NCBI RefSeq assembly: GCF_963667405.1
Contig: NZ_OY763408.1
Span: 3,061,757 to 3,125,756, forward strand
From: an uncultured Sphaerochaeta sp.
Lineage (GTDB): Bacteria > Spirochaetota > Spirochaetia > Sphaerochaetales > Sphaerochaetaceae
Reading direction: 5' to 3'
DNA length: 64,000 bases
Both the position numbers and the translations under genes were made by a program. The notes beneath the pieces are model-generated. The model saw nothing but the letters and a program-made list of their open reading frames with translations. It made no database searches and was not told the DNA's origin. Shown here piece after piece: positions 33,544 through 42,413 of this stretch; position 1 is the first letter of the stretch; each line of letters begins with the position of its first letter.

Positions 33544-35559
33544 GACAGCCTGATACATCTTGCGCAGACGGTCCTCGATGTCGAAGTTGAAGTTTCCGGC
33601 ACTCCAGTTGCCCTTTGCGTTGCGTACGCCGGCGTTGCGCCCGGTGAGCAGCTGCATCCCCTCCTCGATGGTCCTGATGGGATAGATGAAGAACTGCTTC
33701 TCCCGAATCGCTTCAAGCACCTCATAGCTGAGAATGAGATTGCGGACATTCTGGATGGGAATGATCACCCCCTGCTGGCCGGTGAGACCGGTGGTCCTGC
33801 AGGTGCGGAAGAACCCTTCGATCTTCTCGTTGATGCCTCCCACCGGTTGGATCAGGCCCATCTGGTTCACCGAGCCGGTGACCGCGATGTCCTGGCGCAC
33901 CGGCAGCTCGCCGATGGCCGACAAGAGGGCGTACAGCTCACTTGAGGAGGCACTGTCCCCATCCACCTCTGCATAGGATTGCTCGAAGGCGATGCCCGCA
34001 TAGATGGAGAGGGGAAAGGTCCGGGCATAGTGCTTGCGCAAATACCCTTCAAGGATCAAGAGGCCTTTGTCATGGATCTCCCCGCTGAGGCCGGCCTCAT
34101 GCTCGATGTTCACGATTCCCTCATTACCCGGGGCAACCGTGCAGGTGATGACGGTGGGGGTGCCGAAGGAGGCGCTGCCGCGGTCCATGACCGCCAGCCC
34201 GTTCACCACACCTACCTTGCTGCCGCTGAGGCTGATGAGCATCTCCCCGTTGAGAATCTCCTCGTTGATCTTGCTCTCGCTGATGCCGCTGGCATAGCTG
34301 CGCTCCTCATTGACGGTGAGGATCATCTGGCTGTCGATTTTCGCTTGTCCCTGTTTCTTTGCCCACCAGTTGGCTTCCTCAAGCAAATCATAGAGGATGG
34401 AGAACTGGGTGCTCAGCTGCGTTCGTGACTCGACAAACCAGCAGCTGTACCGAAGCAATTGGCAGAAAGCACTGTCATCGAGGGGAAGCAGCCCATTCTC
34501 CTGTGCATAGGACTCGAGCGTGGCTATGCTCTGCTCGATGGATGTTTCATCAAGGCTCATGGAGTAGTCAAACTGTGCATTGAGCTTGAAGAGGGTCAAA
34601 AAGCGTTCATCCCCTTCGGTGAGGGTGTCATACGTCTCCTCACTTCCGATGAGGATTACCTTCAGTGGCAGGGCGGGGACCTGGGGACGGATGAAACTCC
34701 CCTTCAGTTCGCCTTTTGAGGGAATCTTGCTTTCCAATACCAGCGTATTTGCATCTAGATGCCGTTTGAGTGCATCCCACAGGCCATTCTGGCTGAGCAG
34801 CTCTTCGGCATCAATGACAATATAGCCTCCGCTGGCTTCCAGAAGCGATCCTGCATGCAGACTCAGATGGGGGACTTTCTCCCTGCTGTCGACCGATCCG
34901 AAGAGGTTGGTGAACGAGGGGTGGTTCTCGATGATCAGCGGTTTCTGGGTGGTCCTGGCGTGATTGACGATCAGGTTTGCACGGTACTTGGTGGCAATGC
35001 TGTCCGAGCGCAGCGCTTGCTCGTCAAGATAGCGGATGTGCTTTGCCATCCGTTTCAGGTCAGCCCGGAGGTGGGTGAAGTGCTCATGCCCGGCAGATTG
35101 GAAAAAATCCGCCTCAAGTCCGTCCACCAAGGCCAGTGCCTTTTCCAGGAACTGCTCCTTTGCGATGGCCAGGTTGAGAATTTCCTGATTGAAGAGCTCG
35201 GAGGCATCGCTGAAACGCTCGCCTTCCCCTTGGGGGAGAATGAGCACTTTCGGGCTGTCCGGCTGGGGGAAATTGCAGACATAGACGATGTCCCTGAGCG
35301 TTGAGATGTCCGCCCGCAAATCCTGTACGCAGTGACGAACCGCCTCATGCCGGCCACTGCCGCTGTCTCCGCTGACATAGAGATTGAACCCGCTTTTGTG
35401 CAACGAGAGGGCCAGCTCTAGGGTGCGGAGTGCCCGAGGTTGTCCGACGATGCGCTGCCTGTTGCCCTTGGCACGGCAGGCCTGGATGGTGGTGAGGTCA
35501 AAATCAAAGGAGGCTTCTTCAAAGGAGAGGGGTTTTACCCGTGCACTGGTTTCGGTCAT
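33526..35559 (-). CDS. Lon-like ATP-dependent protease (LonB-type, S16)
   Basis: A 677-residue AAA+ serine protease of the COG1067 Lon-like group. The P-loop is SGDSGSGRHEAV near 65, with Arg where classical P-loops have Lys; I recall this Arg as usual in the group. GGYIVIDAEELL (~245) is the Walker B region. The C-terminal S16 protease domain has the catalytic Ser in EVDGDSASSSELYALLSAIG (~545) and Lys in GGINEKIEGFF (~590). No N-terminal substrate domain or TM segment is seen. Its promoter lies inside the divergent nif3 control region and the transcript should begin at the ATG itself. Confidence 0.92.
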   Translation of the reverse strand: MTETSARVKPLSFEEASFDFDLTTIQACRAKGNRQRIVGQPRALRTLELALSLHKSGFNLYVSGDSGSGRHEAVRHCVQDLRADISTLRDIVYVCNFPQPDSPKVLILPQGEGERFSDASELFNQEILNLAIAKEQFLEKALALVDGLEADFFQSAGHEHFTHLRADLKRMAKHIRYLDEQALRSDSIATKYRANLIVNHARTTQKPLIIENHPSFTNLFGSVDSREKVPHLSLHAGSLLEASGGYIVIDAEELLSQNGLWDALKRHLDANTLVLESKIPSKGELKGSFIRPQVPALPLKVILIGSEETYDTLTEGDERFLTLFKLNAQFDYSMSLDETSIEQSIATLESYAQENGLLPLDDSAFCQLLRYSCWFVESRTQLSTQFSILYDLLEEANWWAKKQGQAKIDSQMILTVNEERSYASGISESKINEEILNGEMLISLSGSKVGVVNGLAVMDRGSASFGTPTVITCTVAPGNEGIVNIEHEAGLSGEIHDKGLLILEGYLRKHYARTFPLSIYAGIAFEQSYAEVDGDSASSSELYALLSAIGELPVRQDIAVTGSVNQMGLIQPVGGINEKIEGFFRTCRTTGLTGQQGVIIPIQNVRNLILSYEVLEAIREKQFFIYPIRTIEEGMQLLTGRNAGVRNAKGNWSAGNFNFDIEDRLRKMYQAVSANRG

Positions 35560-35594
35560 GACCGAACTATAGGTGGTGGAACAAAAGGTGTCAA
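35559..35594 (-). promoter_or_regulatory. Leaderless promoter of the Lon-like gene
   Basis: Consensus TTGACA (35589-35594), 17-base spacer, TATAGT (35566-35571), then six bases to the ATG. Predicted +1 is exactly the A of ATG; no Shine-Dalgarno sequence exists. Confidence 0.75.
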
Positions 35595-35612
35595 CTCTCT
35601 ATACTGGGGCCA
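35577..35612 (+). promoter_or_regulatory. Leaderless promoter of nif3
   Basis: TATACT (35600-35605) ends six bases before the ATG, with a poor -35 (TGGAAC, 35577-35582). The -35 box of the divergent Lon-like gene lies inside this promoter's spacer, so the two promoters must compete. Confidence 0.6.
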
Positions 35613-36364
35613 TGAAACGTTCAGAACTGACAGCCTATCTTGATGCATATCTGGAAATTGGGGCCTTCGAGCCATTGGACCGATCCCTCAATGGATTGGT
35701 GGTCGCAGGTGAGGATCGCGAGGTCACGAAGGTGGCCTTTGCCGTCGATGCCTGCCAGTCCACGTTTGAACTCGCACGAGAGCAGGATGCAGACCTTCTG
35801 GTGGTGCATCACGGCCTCTTCTGGGGTTCCCCGATTGCGGTGACCTCCACGCACCATCGCCGCCTGAAAACCCTCATCGAGGGGAATCTGGACCTCTATG
35901 TCGCCCATCTCCCGCTCGATGCCCATCCGCAGGTTGGCAACAATGCCGTGATGGCACAGAAGCTTGGCCTTGGGAACCAGAGCCAGTTCGCCCCCTACAA
36001 GGGCAGGATGCTCGGTTGCAAGGGGACGCTGGAAAAGCCCACCAGCCTCGACGACCTGTGCAAGACCCTTGGCTTTGACAAGCCGGTCATCCTTGCCTTT
36101 GGAAAGACTGAGGTCAGGGAGGTAGGCATTGTCAGTGGCGGAGCGAGTGATGACGTGCATGAGGCAATCGCCGAAGGCCTTGATGTTTTCATCACCGGAG
36201 AGGTTGAGCACCAGATATACCATGAGGCGCTGGAACACTCCATCAATGTCATCGGTGGGGGCCATTATCTGAGCGAGGTGTTCGGGGTTCAGGCCCTGAT
36301 GGAGCACCTGAACCAGAAGTTCGGACTTTCCGTCGTCTTTGTTGCCAACCCAACCGGGTTATAG
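35612..36364 (+). CDS. Nif3-like dinuclear metal protein (GTP cyclohydrolase 1 type 2 homologue)
   Basis: A 250-residue member of the Nif3/YbgI family, ring-shaped hexamers with a two-metal site. Metal ligands are expected in DLLVVHHGLFWG (~65) and in GGHYLSEVFGVQALMEHL (~225); HLPLDAHPQVGNN near 100 and GEVEHQIYHEALE near 205 are also typical. The biochemical role of the family is not settled; metallohydrolase activity is suspected. The start at 35612 follows a TATACT box by six bases; the longer open frame to 35573 overlaps the promoter and is rejected. Confidence 0.92.
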   Translation: MKRSELTAYLDAYLEIGAFEPLDRSLNGLVVAGEDREVTKVAFAVDACQSTFELAREQDADLLVVHHGLFWGSPIAVTSTHHRRLKTLIEGNLDLYVAHLPLDAHPQVGNNAVMAQKLGLGNQSQFAPYKGRMLGCKGTLEKPTSLDDLCKTLGFDKPVILAFGKTEVREVGIVSGGASDDVHEAIAEGLDVFITGEVEHQIYHEALEHSINVIGGGHYLSEVFGVQALMEHLNQKFGLSVVFVANPTGL

Positions 36365-36378
36365 TATAGTCAGCACTA
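36342..36378 (+). promoter_or_regulatory. Leaderless promoter of lspA
   Basis: TTGCCA (36342-36347), 17 bases, TATAGT (36365-36370), seven bases to the ATG. It lies across the end of nif3. Confidence 0.6.
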
Positions 36379-36905
36379 TGGCACCTACACAGAAAAGCCG
36401 GTATGTACCGCTGATCCTCACCCTGTTCATCATCCTGAGCGACCAGCTTTCCAAGGCGTGGATCGTCAAGAACATTGCAGAGAACACCATTGGATGGACC
36501 TTCCTCGGTGATTTTCTTGCAATTGTGCATGTCCGCAATACCGCGATTGCCTTCAGCATGGGCGACACCCTGCCGATGCTGGTGAAGCTTCTCTTCTTCA
36601 TCCTTGTCCCGGTCTTGCTGGTCATAGCTGTGTGTTATGCCTACTTCTCCAACAAGTATGAACTCAATCAGTTCCACCGCTGGGTCCTCGCCCTCTTTCT
36701 GGGCGGAGGCATCGGCAATCTCATCGATCGTATCTTCCGCAGTTTCCGCGTGGTCGATTTCATCAGCGTGAAAGTCTATGGTTTTCTCGGTTTCGAGCGC
36801 TGGCCTACCTGGAATATTGCGGATGCCTCGTTGGTGGTCAGCGGCATCCTGCTTGCCCTGAGCATCCTGTTCATGAAGGAAGAGAAGAATGTCCAAGAAA
36901 AGTAA
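36378..36905 (+). CDS. lspA: Signal peptidase II (lipoprotein)
   Basis: Removes signal peptides of diacylglyceryl-modified prolipoproteins at the inner membrane. A 175-residue, four-TM aspartic protease. Family blocks: SDQLSKAWIVKN (~22), VHVRNTAIAFSMG (~52), GGGIGNLIDRIFR with the first catalytic Asp (~117) and WPTWNIADASLVVSG with the second (~148). It would process the beta-helix lipoprotein encoded in this window. The next gene starts 17 bases before its stop. Confidence 0.95.
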   Translation: MAPTQKSRYVPLILTLFIILSDQLSKAWIVKNIAENTIGWTFLGDFLAIVHVRNTAIAFSMGDTLPMLVKLLFFILVPVLLVIAVCYAYFSNKYELNQFHRWVLALFLGGGIGNLIDRIFRSFRVVDFISVKVYGFLGFERWPTWNIADASLVVSGILLALSILFMKEEKNVQEK

Positions 36906-37176
36906 TACCCTCTGGTTCATGTTGGCGGCTACCGTGCTGAACATCCTGCTGATGATGGTCCTCTTCGTCATCTGTTTCATCCTCATCACCCGCTTTGTCG
37001 ATCCGAACAGCAGCCTCATCCCGCTGTGGCTGGGACTCACCTTCCTGGTGAGCATCGGAGGCAGTTTCTTCTTCTACTCGCGCATCATCAAGTGGATGAA
37101 CACCAAATACAATCTTGAGGACAAGCTCGGCCCCCTCTTCGGCAGCAAGAAAAAGTCCGACCGCAGGATGGAGTAG
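36889..37176 (+). CDS. Small two-TM membrane protein
   Basis: A 95-residue protein not recognised by family. Two hydrophobic helices (FMLAATVLNILLMMVLFVICFILITRF, residues ~10-36, and LIPLWLGLTFLVSIGGSFFFYSRII, ~43-67) are followed by a basic C-terminal tail. GGAAGAG precedes the ATG at good distance inside lspA, so it is cotranslated with lspA. No enzymatic motif is seen. Confidence 0.75.
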   Translation: MSKKSNTLWFMLAATVLNILLMMVLFVICFILITRFVDPNSSLIPLWLGLTFLVSIGGSFFFYSRIIKWMNTKYNLEDKLGPLFGSKKKSDRRME

Positions 37177-37181
37177 GAGCC

Positions 37182-38198
37182 ATGAAAGCTTCGGTCGCCA
37201 CCTATTCCAGGATCTCCTGGTACCCTTTCAGTGATGAACCGGTAATCCACAGCAAGTGGTATATGCCCAGGTTGTGCGATCCTTTCTTCCTGTTCCCCGA
37301 GCAGAGCCCTGACGGGAAGTGGCATCTGTTCGGCCACACCTGGGTGGGCATCGAGCACTTCATCAGCGAGAACGGCATCAGCTGGCAACCACGGAAAATG
37401 GTGGAGTTGCGCGGCCACAGTCCATCCCTGTATGTGGAGGATGGTGTCTACTATCTCATCTATGAGAAGCACAACGCATCTCTTCCCGCAGTGAGCAAGG
37501 GCCGGCTGAGAAGGCGGGAGCAGGAGAAGATCAGCTACAGCCGTTTTGAGATGCGCTCATCCACAGACCTGATCCTGTTCAGCGAACCGAAGGTCCTGCT
37601 GGACAGCCGAATGATTGAGTTTGCCTCTACGGGCTTGAAGAAGCCAAGGATCAGCCGCCCCCAGATCATCAGGGATGCAGCCGGCTATCGTCTCTATTTC
37701 GGTGCAAGCCATCTTGTCTTGGGTGATTCAGGCCAGAAAACCAGCCGCTACTTTGCGCTTGCTCTCTCGAGCACGCTCGAAGGACCCTATGCCCTCGCCA
37801 ATGAGGGGAGGGCGCTCCTCGAGCCGAATCCTGATGATGAGTATCGCAGCATGGCGGTGGGAAGCATCAAGGTGCTTCCCGTCCAGGATGGTTTTGTGGG
37901 GTTTGAGTGCGCCATGTACTGGGACAAGAAGAAAGGAAAGACCTCATCGGTCCTGTTGCAACTGGAAAGCCCGGATGGGTTGGTCTGGAAGCGCTCGTTC
38001 CGAACCCCAATTTTGGTACCACCGGAAAGCGGTTGGGCAAGCAGGTATCTTGTCGCTTGCGACATCCACTACAAGGCCGAGGAGGGGTGCTGGTACTGTT
38101 ACTTCAGTGCCAATGCCAAGAAGGGTTTGCTTCCGGTCAGCGAGTCCATCGGCCTGTTGCTGGGCAAGGAGCCCACGCTGCGCAAGGTCTTCATCTGA
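37182..38198 (+). CDS. Glycoside-hydrolase-like five-bladed beta-propeller protein
   Basis: A 338-residue cytoplasmic protein resembling the GH43/GH32-like five-bladed propellers, seen from repeated blade motifs: LCDPFFLFPEQSPDGKWHLFGHTW (~30), GHSPSLYVEDGVYYLIYEKH (~78), RPQIIRDAAGYRLYFGAS (~160) and DGFVGFECAMYWD (~235). There is no signal peptide. Exact family and substrate are uncertain and catalytic residues cannot be assigned. It begins six bases after the small membrane gene and overlaps the convergent thioesterase by eight bases at its end. Confidence 0.65.
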   Translation: MKASVATYSRISWYPFSDEPVIHSKWYMPRLCDPFFLFPEQSPDGKWHLFGHTWVGIEHFISENGISWQPRKMVELRGHSPSLYVEDGVYYLIYEKHNASLPAVSKGRLRRREQEKISYSRFEMRSSTDLILFSEPKVLLDSRMIEFASTGLKKPRISRPQIIRDAAGYRLYFGASHLVLGDSGQKTSRYFALALSSTLEGPYALANEGRALLEPNPDDEYRSMAVGSIKVLPVQDGFVGFECAMYWDKKKGKTSSVLLQLESPDGLVWKRSFRTPILVPPESGWASRYLVACDIHYKAEEGCWYCYFSANAKKGLLPVSESIGLLLGKEPTLRKVFI

Positions 38199-39021
38199 GC
38201 TCTTCGCGTTTCTTCCACTTCGTGCTTCCTTCCCAGACCAATGTCCTCGATCCATCACTCTCCCTTCGTTCAATGATGTGGTCAAGTTCGGCACTCTCCT
38301 CGAGCAGCACATCGTTGTTCCTGCCAAAGGTGCTGACAAGCAGCTCATCACCGAGGAAGGTCTGCCTGAGATAGGAGAAATCCGCTGCACAGACCTTGAG
38401 GCGGTTGCGGAAAGCGGAAGGCAGGCTGTCCAGCGCCCAGTTCAGGTAGCTGATGTTGTTCACATGCTGGTTGCGGTCGGTGTCCAGATAGCTGATGACA
38501 GGTCTGCTGCTGGTGAGCAACACACGCTCATCCTCCGCAAGTGAGGGACGCTTTGCCAAGTTCATCTGCTGATGGTGCACCGTATCTTCTTTCGGGGGAA
38601 GCCCTATGCGTGTTGCCATGTCCAGCGGTCTGCAAGGTCGTCCGTTCGCCAGGTCAAGAATCGCCCATTGTGTGCGGGTGGTGAATACGAGGTTTCCCGC
38701 TTGGTCGAAGGCACGCACCACACGCGGCAGGTGGAGCCTGATGGGCTCTTGTGCCCAGGTTTCCACGTTCAGTACTTCCGGCCAGCGTGTATAGCGCTCC
38801 ACTTCCATCTGACTGCGGGTGATGACCCATGTCTTCCCTTCCTCATGCATGGCAGGAATCGAGCACCCTCGTTGTGCTGCATGCATGCCGGCTGCTTCCT
38901 GCACTACCTGGAAGTAGAAAGCCAGCCGTGCATCGGAAAAGCAGTCGGTCTCGTAGCTGTAGGTAACGAAGCTGCTGTGCGCAACATTGCTCTCATCGAT
39001 GGTCAGCAGGTCATTGCTCAT
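38191..39021 (-). CDS. Acyl-ACP thioesterase-like protein
   Basis: A 276-residue double hot-dog protein of the acyl-ACP thioesterase family (plant FatA/FatB relatives found in many anaerobes), which releases fatty acids from acyl carrier protein. The first hot-dog carries TYSYETDCFSDARLAFYFQVVQEAAGMHA; the second carries SYLDTDRNQHVNNISYLNWALDSL, containing the Asp/Asn/His catalytic set expected for the family. Start 39021 has AGGGAG six bases upstream and lies within the last codons of rsmD, so the two are coupled. Confidence 0.85.
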   Translation of the reverse strand: MSNDLLTIDESNVAHSSFVTYSYETDCFSDARLAFYFQVVQEAAGMHAAQRGCSIPAMHEEGKTWVITRSQMEVERYTRWPEVLNVETWAQEPIRLHLPRVVRAFDQAGNLVFTTRTQWAILDLANGRPCRPLDMATRIGLPPKEDTVHHQQMNLAKRPSLAEDERVLLTSSRPVISYLDTDRNQHVNNISYLNWALDSLPSAFRNRLKVCAADFSYLRQTFLGDELLVSTFGRNNDVLLEESAELDHIIERRESDGSRTLVWEGSTKWKKREELR

Positions 39022-39574
39022 CGTGTTCTCCCTCTGTCTTGGTATTGCGGTAGAAGCGAAGGGTGCTCCTTCCATACTTGCGTTGGTCATAGCAGACAAG
39101 GTTGCCCACCTGCTCAGGCCACTGTCCCTTCTCCTCGGAGGGGTAGTGGATGATGAACAGGCCCCCCTCGGTCAGAAGCCCTTGCTTGTCCACCGCTTGG
39201 GCGAGTGATACCTTGCCGTGCATTGGAAAGGGAGGATCGGCATAGACGATGTCATATTGGCGTTTGGCTGTGGGAATGAAGCGGTTCACATCGGCCATGA
39301 AGAGCTTGATCTCCGTCTCAACCATACTGATGTTCTCCAGGATGGTCGCCTTTTTCAGGCGGTCCTTCTCCACAAGATGGACCAAACAGGCCCCACGGCT
39401 TGCCGCCTCGATGCCTACACACCCACTTCCGGTGAATAGGTCCAGCCAGCTCTTGCCTTCGAGATTGCCCAGGATGGAGAAGAGTGACTCACGCATCATG
39501 TCCATGGCAGGTCTGATGATTCCTGGCGGACAGACGACTGTCCTCCCCCGATAGATGCCTCCGGTTATGCGCAT
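39011..39574 (-). CDS. rsmD: 16S rRNA (guanine966-N2)-methyltransferase
   Basis: Methylates G966 of 16S rRNA with S-adenosylmethionine. The 187-residue protein opens with MRITGGIYRGRTVVCPPG and RPAMDMMRESLFSIL, as is typical, then the SAM-binding WLDLFTGSGCVGIEAASRG (~43) and the N6/N2-type catalytic motif DIVYADPPFPM (~108). A strong promoter sits 21-49 bases upstream (39595-39623). Confidence 0.94.
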   Translation of the reverse strand: MRITGGIYRGRTVVCPPGIIRPAMDMMRESLFSILGNLEGKSWLDLFTGSGCVGIEAASRGACLVHLVEKDRLKKATILENISMVETEIKLFMADVNRFIPTAKRQYDIVYADPPFPMHGKVSLAQAVDKQGLLTEGGLFIIHYPSEEKGQWPEQVGNLVCYDQRKYGRSTLRFYRNTKTEGEHDEQ

Positions 39575-39594
39575 GGCTTACCCCCAACTCCCTG

Positions 39595-39623
39595 ATGATA
39601 GTTTTTCATCCGCACTTATGCAA
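39595..39623 (-). promoter_or_regulatory. rsmD promoter
   Basis: TTGCAT (39618-39623), 17 bases, TATCAT (39595-39600) on the minus strand, giving a leader of about 14 bases. Confidence 0.6.
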
Positions 39624-39629
39624 GTTGCC

Positions 39630-41717
39630 TCATGCATCACAACTCTCCTCCTCGAAGGGAGGGGCGGCCGAAAGGACGGAACGTATCATCTGGTGTTCGG
39701 CTTTCACAAGGCCGGGATCGGAAGCAAGGATACGGTCCGCCTCGGTGCGGACAAGCTCGATGAGGTGCAGATCCTCGGTCAGGGAGGCGAAGATGAGCTT
39801 CAGGTACCCCGACTGCCTGGTACCGGTCAACTCGCCAGGACCGCGGATCAACAGATCCTGTTCGGCGATGTAGAAACCGTCGGTCGACTCCTTCATGACT
39901 TTCAGCCGTTGCTTTGCCTCTTCGGTCAACTCGTTGCCGAAGACCAGGAAGCAGTAGGACTGCAGATGCGATCTTCCTACCCGTCCACGCAGCTGATGGA
40001 GGGCTGACAGGCCGAACCGTTCAGCATGTTCGATGACCATGCAGGTGGCGTTCGGGATGTCGATGCCGACCTCCACCACACTGGTGGAGACAAGATAGCC
40101 GAGCTTTCCTTCCTGATAGTCCTTGAGGATGGAGACTTTCTTCTCCTCCTCGAGTTTGCTGTGGATGAGAGCAGAACTGACCGAAGGATACTCGCTTTTG
40201 AGGAACTCATACATGCTCTCGACATCCCTGAGGTCGCTCTCCCCGCTGTCATCAATGCGGGGATAGACGAAGTAAGCCTGATGGCCTCGTGTAAACTCCA
40301 CCCCCACCGCCTGGTACATGCGCTTTCGGCTCTGTTCGTTCACCAGGTGGGTGATCACGCTCTTCCTGCCCTGTGGCATGGTGTGCAGGGTTGAGATGTT
40401 GAGATTCCCGAAGACCGTCAGGGAGAGGGTACGGGGAATCGGGGTGGCTGTCATGAGCAAAAGGTCTGGGACACGGGCCTTTTCCAGCAGGGCAAGGCGT
40501 TGCTCAACCCCGAAGCGATGCTGTTCGTCTATGATGACATAACTGAGGTTATGGAAGACCACCTCCTTGGAGAAGAGGGCATGCGTCCCGATGACGATGT
40601 CCACTTCCCCTTCCGCTATGGCCTGGAGCAGGAGCTTGCGCTCCTTGTTCTTGACCGAACCGGTGAGGAAGGCCAACCGGATTCCCAGCTTTGCGAGTAG
40701 CTGGAAGCCGGACTCCGCATGCTGGCGTGCCAGAAGTTCGGTTGGTGCCATGAAGGCCACCTGGGCCCCCTTGCCCAGCACATGCAGGGCACTGATCCAC
40801 GCAACCAAGGTCTTGCCGCTGCCGACATCACCTTGCAGGAGCCGGTTCATCGGCAGGTCGCTGTCCAGATCCTGGCGAATCTCCTTGAGGCTGGACAGCT
40901 GGTCCCGGGTCAGGGAGAAGGGCAGGGTCTCGATGCAGGCAAGCTCAAGGCGGGAGGGGATGCTTTCTCCCGTCGCCTTGCTTCGTTGTTCCAGCCCCTT
41001 GTGGCGGCGTGCCACCAGCTGTAGATAGAAGAGTTCGGTGAAGGCAAGGGTTTTCCGCGCCTGTTCCAATGCATCAAGCGTAGGGGGATTGTGATAGAAG
41101 CGAATTGCCTGGTCGGTATCCAGCAGGTCATAGCGTTGTTTCAGGTCTGCCGTGAGTTCATCGGAGAACTGGCTCACTTGGGAGAGGATGGCTTGGATGT
41201 TTGTGCGGATGAGTCGCTGGCTGAGCGAACCGCGCAAGGGATAGATGGGAAGAATCTTGCCGAACTGTTTGGGGAAATCCCCATCCTCGGTAGCGGGATA
41301 GAGCTCGAACTGGGAGCACTGCAGTTCGCCACGGTGGAGGGAAACACTGCCATAGAGGTAGTAGAGCTTTCCGATCCTGATGGTTTTTTCGAGGAAGTTT
41401 CTCCCGAAGCAGAGCAGGCTGAGTCTTCCATCCCCCTGTTGCGAGGCGTCCCTCACGATGATTTTCAGGGTTCGTTTTTTGCCTGTTTTCAGGCCGAAGT
41501 AGGAGTGGGAGAGGACCTCCACCAGGGTGTTTGCGACTTGCCCGTCCCCAAGCTTTCCCAGCGGCCTGACCTGGCTGCGGTCTTCCCAGCTACGGGGAGA
41601 GAGCAACAGCAGGTCACTGTAGGTGGTGATGCCCAGTTCTGCATAGGAGGCCTTGGCGGCTACACCCACACCGCTTAATGTGCTGATATCTTGGTTCTGG
41701 TTCCGCAGGTACTCCAT
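39630..41717 (-). CDS. recG: ATP-dependent DNA helicase RecG
   Basis: Branch-migration helicase that reverses stalled forks and acts on Holliday junctions. The 695-residue length matches the family. An N-terminal wedge/OB domain (residues ~1-230) precedes the helicase core: Walker A in LLQGDVGSGKTLVAW (~285), DEQH box in VIIDEQHRFGVEQR (~390), TATPIPRTL (~420) and the motif VI region GRVGRSHLQSYCFL (~575). It starts four bases after the YggT-like gene. Confidence 0.97.
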   Translation of the reverse strand: MEYLRNQNQDISTLSGVGVAAKASYAELGITTYSDLLLLSPRSWEDRSQVRPLGKLGDGQVANTLVEVLSHSYFGLKTGKKRTLKIIVRDASQQGDGRLSLLCFGRNFLEKTIRIGKLYYLYGSVSLHRGELQCSQFELYPATEDGDFPKQFGKILPIYPLRGSLSQRLIRTNIQAILSQVSQFSDELTADLKQRYDLLDTDQAIRFYHNPPTLDALEQARKTLAFTELFYLQLVARRHKGLEQRSKATGESIPSRLELACIETLPFSLTRDQLSSLKEIRQDLDSDLPMNRLLQGDVGSGKTLVAWISALHVLGKGAQVAFMAPTELLARQHAESGFQLLAKLGIRLAFLTGSVKNKERKLLLQAIAEGEVDIVIGTHALFSKEVVFHNLSYVIIDEQHRFGVEQRLALLEKARVPDLLLMTATPIPRTLSLTVFGNLNISTLHTMPQGRKSVITHLVNEQSRKRMYQAVGVEFTRGHQAYFVYPRIDDSGESDLRDVESMYEFLKSEYPSVSSALIHSKLEEEKKVSILKDYQEGKLGYLVSTSVVEVGIDIPNATCMVIEHAERFGLSALHQLRGRVGRSHLQSYCFLVFGNELTEEAKQRLKVMKESTDGFYIAEQDLLIRGPGELTGTRQSGYLKLIFASLTEDLHLIELVRTEADRILASDPGLVKAEHQMIRSVLSAAPPFEEESCDA

Positions 41718-41720
41718 GCG

Positions 41721-42374
41721 CTAGAAGCTGAGGTTGGCAAAGAAGCCTATCAGGAAGCGGAGCACCAGCGAGGAAGCGACGTACAAGGCTATGAAGAAGA
41801 TCAGGCTGGTGATGACCAACTGCCGGTCGTTGATGGCCTTCTTGGGGTAGAAGAGGTTCTGCACCCAGTTGAGCACTCCCCCGACCATGGAGTCGAGCAT
41901 GGTGATGTAGCCGATGCTCTGAGGACTGCGCCGATAGCAGAAGACCAGTCGGATTCCCAACAGGATGATCACAAACCAGAAGATCGGGCTCACCAAGTAA
42001 GACCACAGGGTCTGCAAGACCAAGGCAAAGACCATGCCCACCGTGAGTTTTCCATAGCTGCCGTAGAGGCGGAGCATCGACTGCACCACCGAGAGGGCAG
42101 CGAGCGCCACCAACGGGGTGAGGTCAAAGCGGCTGCGCCTGAGGCTGCTGATGCCCTTGAACCACGAGAGATAGGGATCGACGATTTTTCCCAGGTAGTG
42201 GGCGAGGGGATTCTCCTGCATCTGGCCGGGAACCTTGATCCAGGTGAGGACTATCCTGAGCCAGATCAACAGGGAGTAGAAGGAGAGCAGGCTTGCCAGG
42301 ATGGATGCAATGGTCATGAAGACATTTGATCCCGTGGTGACTGCAATTCCATCGATGTAGGTACTTTGGTTCAT
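41721..42374 (-). CDS. Double-YggT-domain membrane protein
   Basis: A 217-residue membrane protein with two copies of the YggT/YCF19 module. The first is SLLIWLRIVLTWIKVPGQMQENPLAHYLGKIVDPYLSWFKG (~38-78); the second is VIILLGIRLVFCYRRSPQSIGYITMLDSMVGGVLNWVQNLF (~136-176), each with a TM hairpin. YggT proteins are linked to membrane and division functions, without a defined activity. GGAGG six bases before the ATG at 42374. Cotranscribed with recG. Confidence 0.85.
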   Translation of the reverse strand: MNQSTYIDGIAVTTGSNVFMTIASILASLLSFYSLLIWLRIVLTWIKVPGQMQENPLAHYLGKIVDPYLSWFKGISSLRRSRFDLTPLVALAALSVVQSMLRLYGSYGKLTVGMVFALVLQTLWSYLVSPIFWFVIILLGIRLVFCYRRSPQSIGYITMLDSMVGGVLNWVQNLFYPKKAINDRQLVITSLIFFIALYVASSLVLRFLIGFFANLSF

Positions 42375-42413
42375 CGTATTCCTCCACAATCCAACATACC
42401 CAACTTTTATGGG

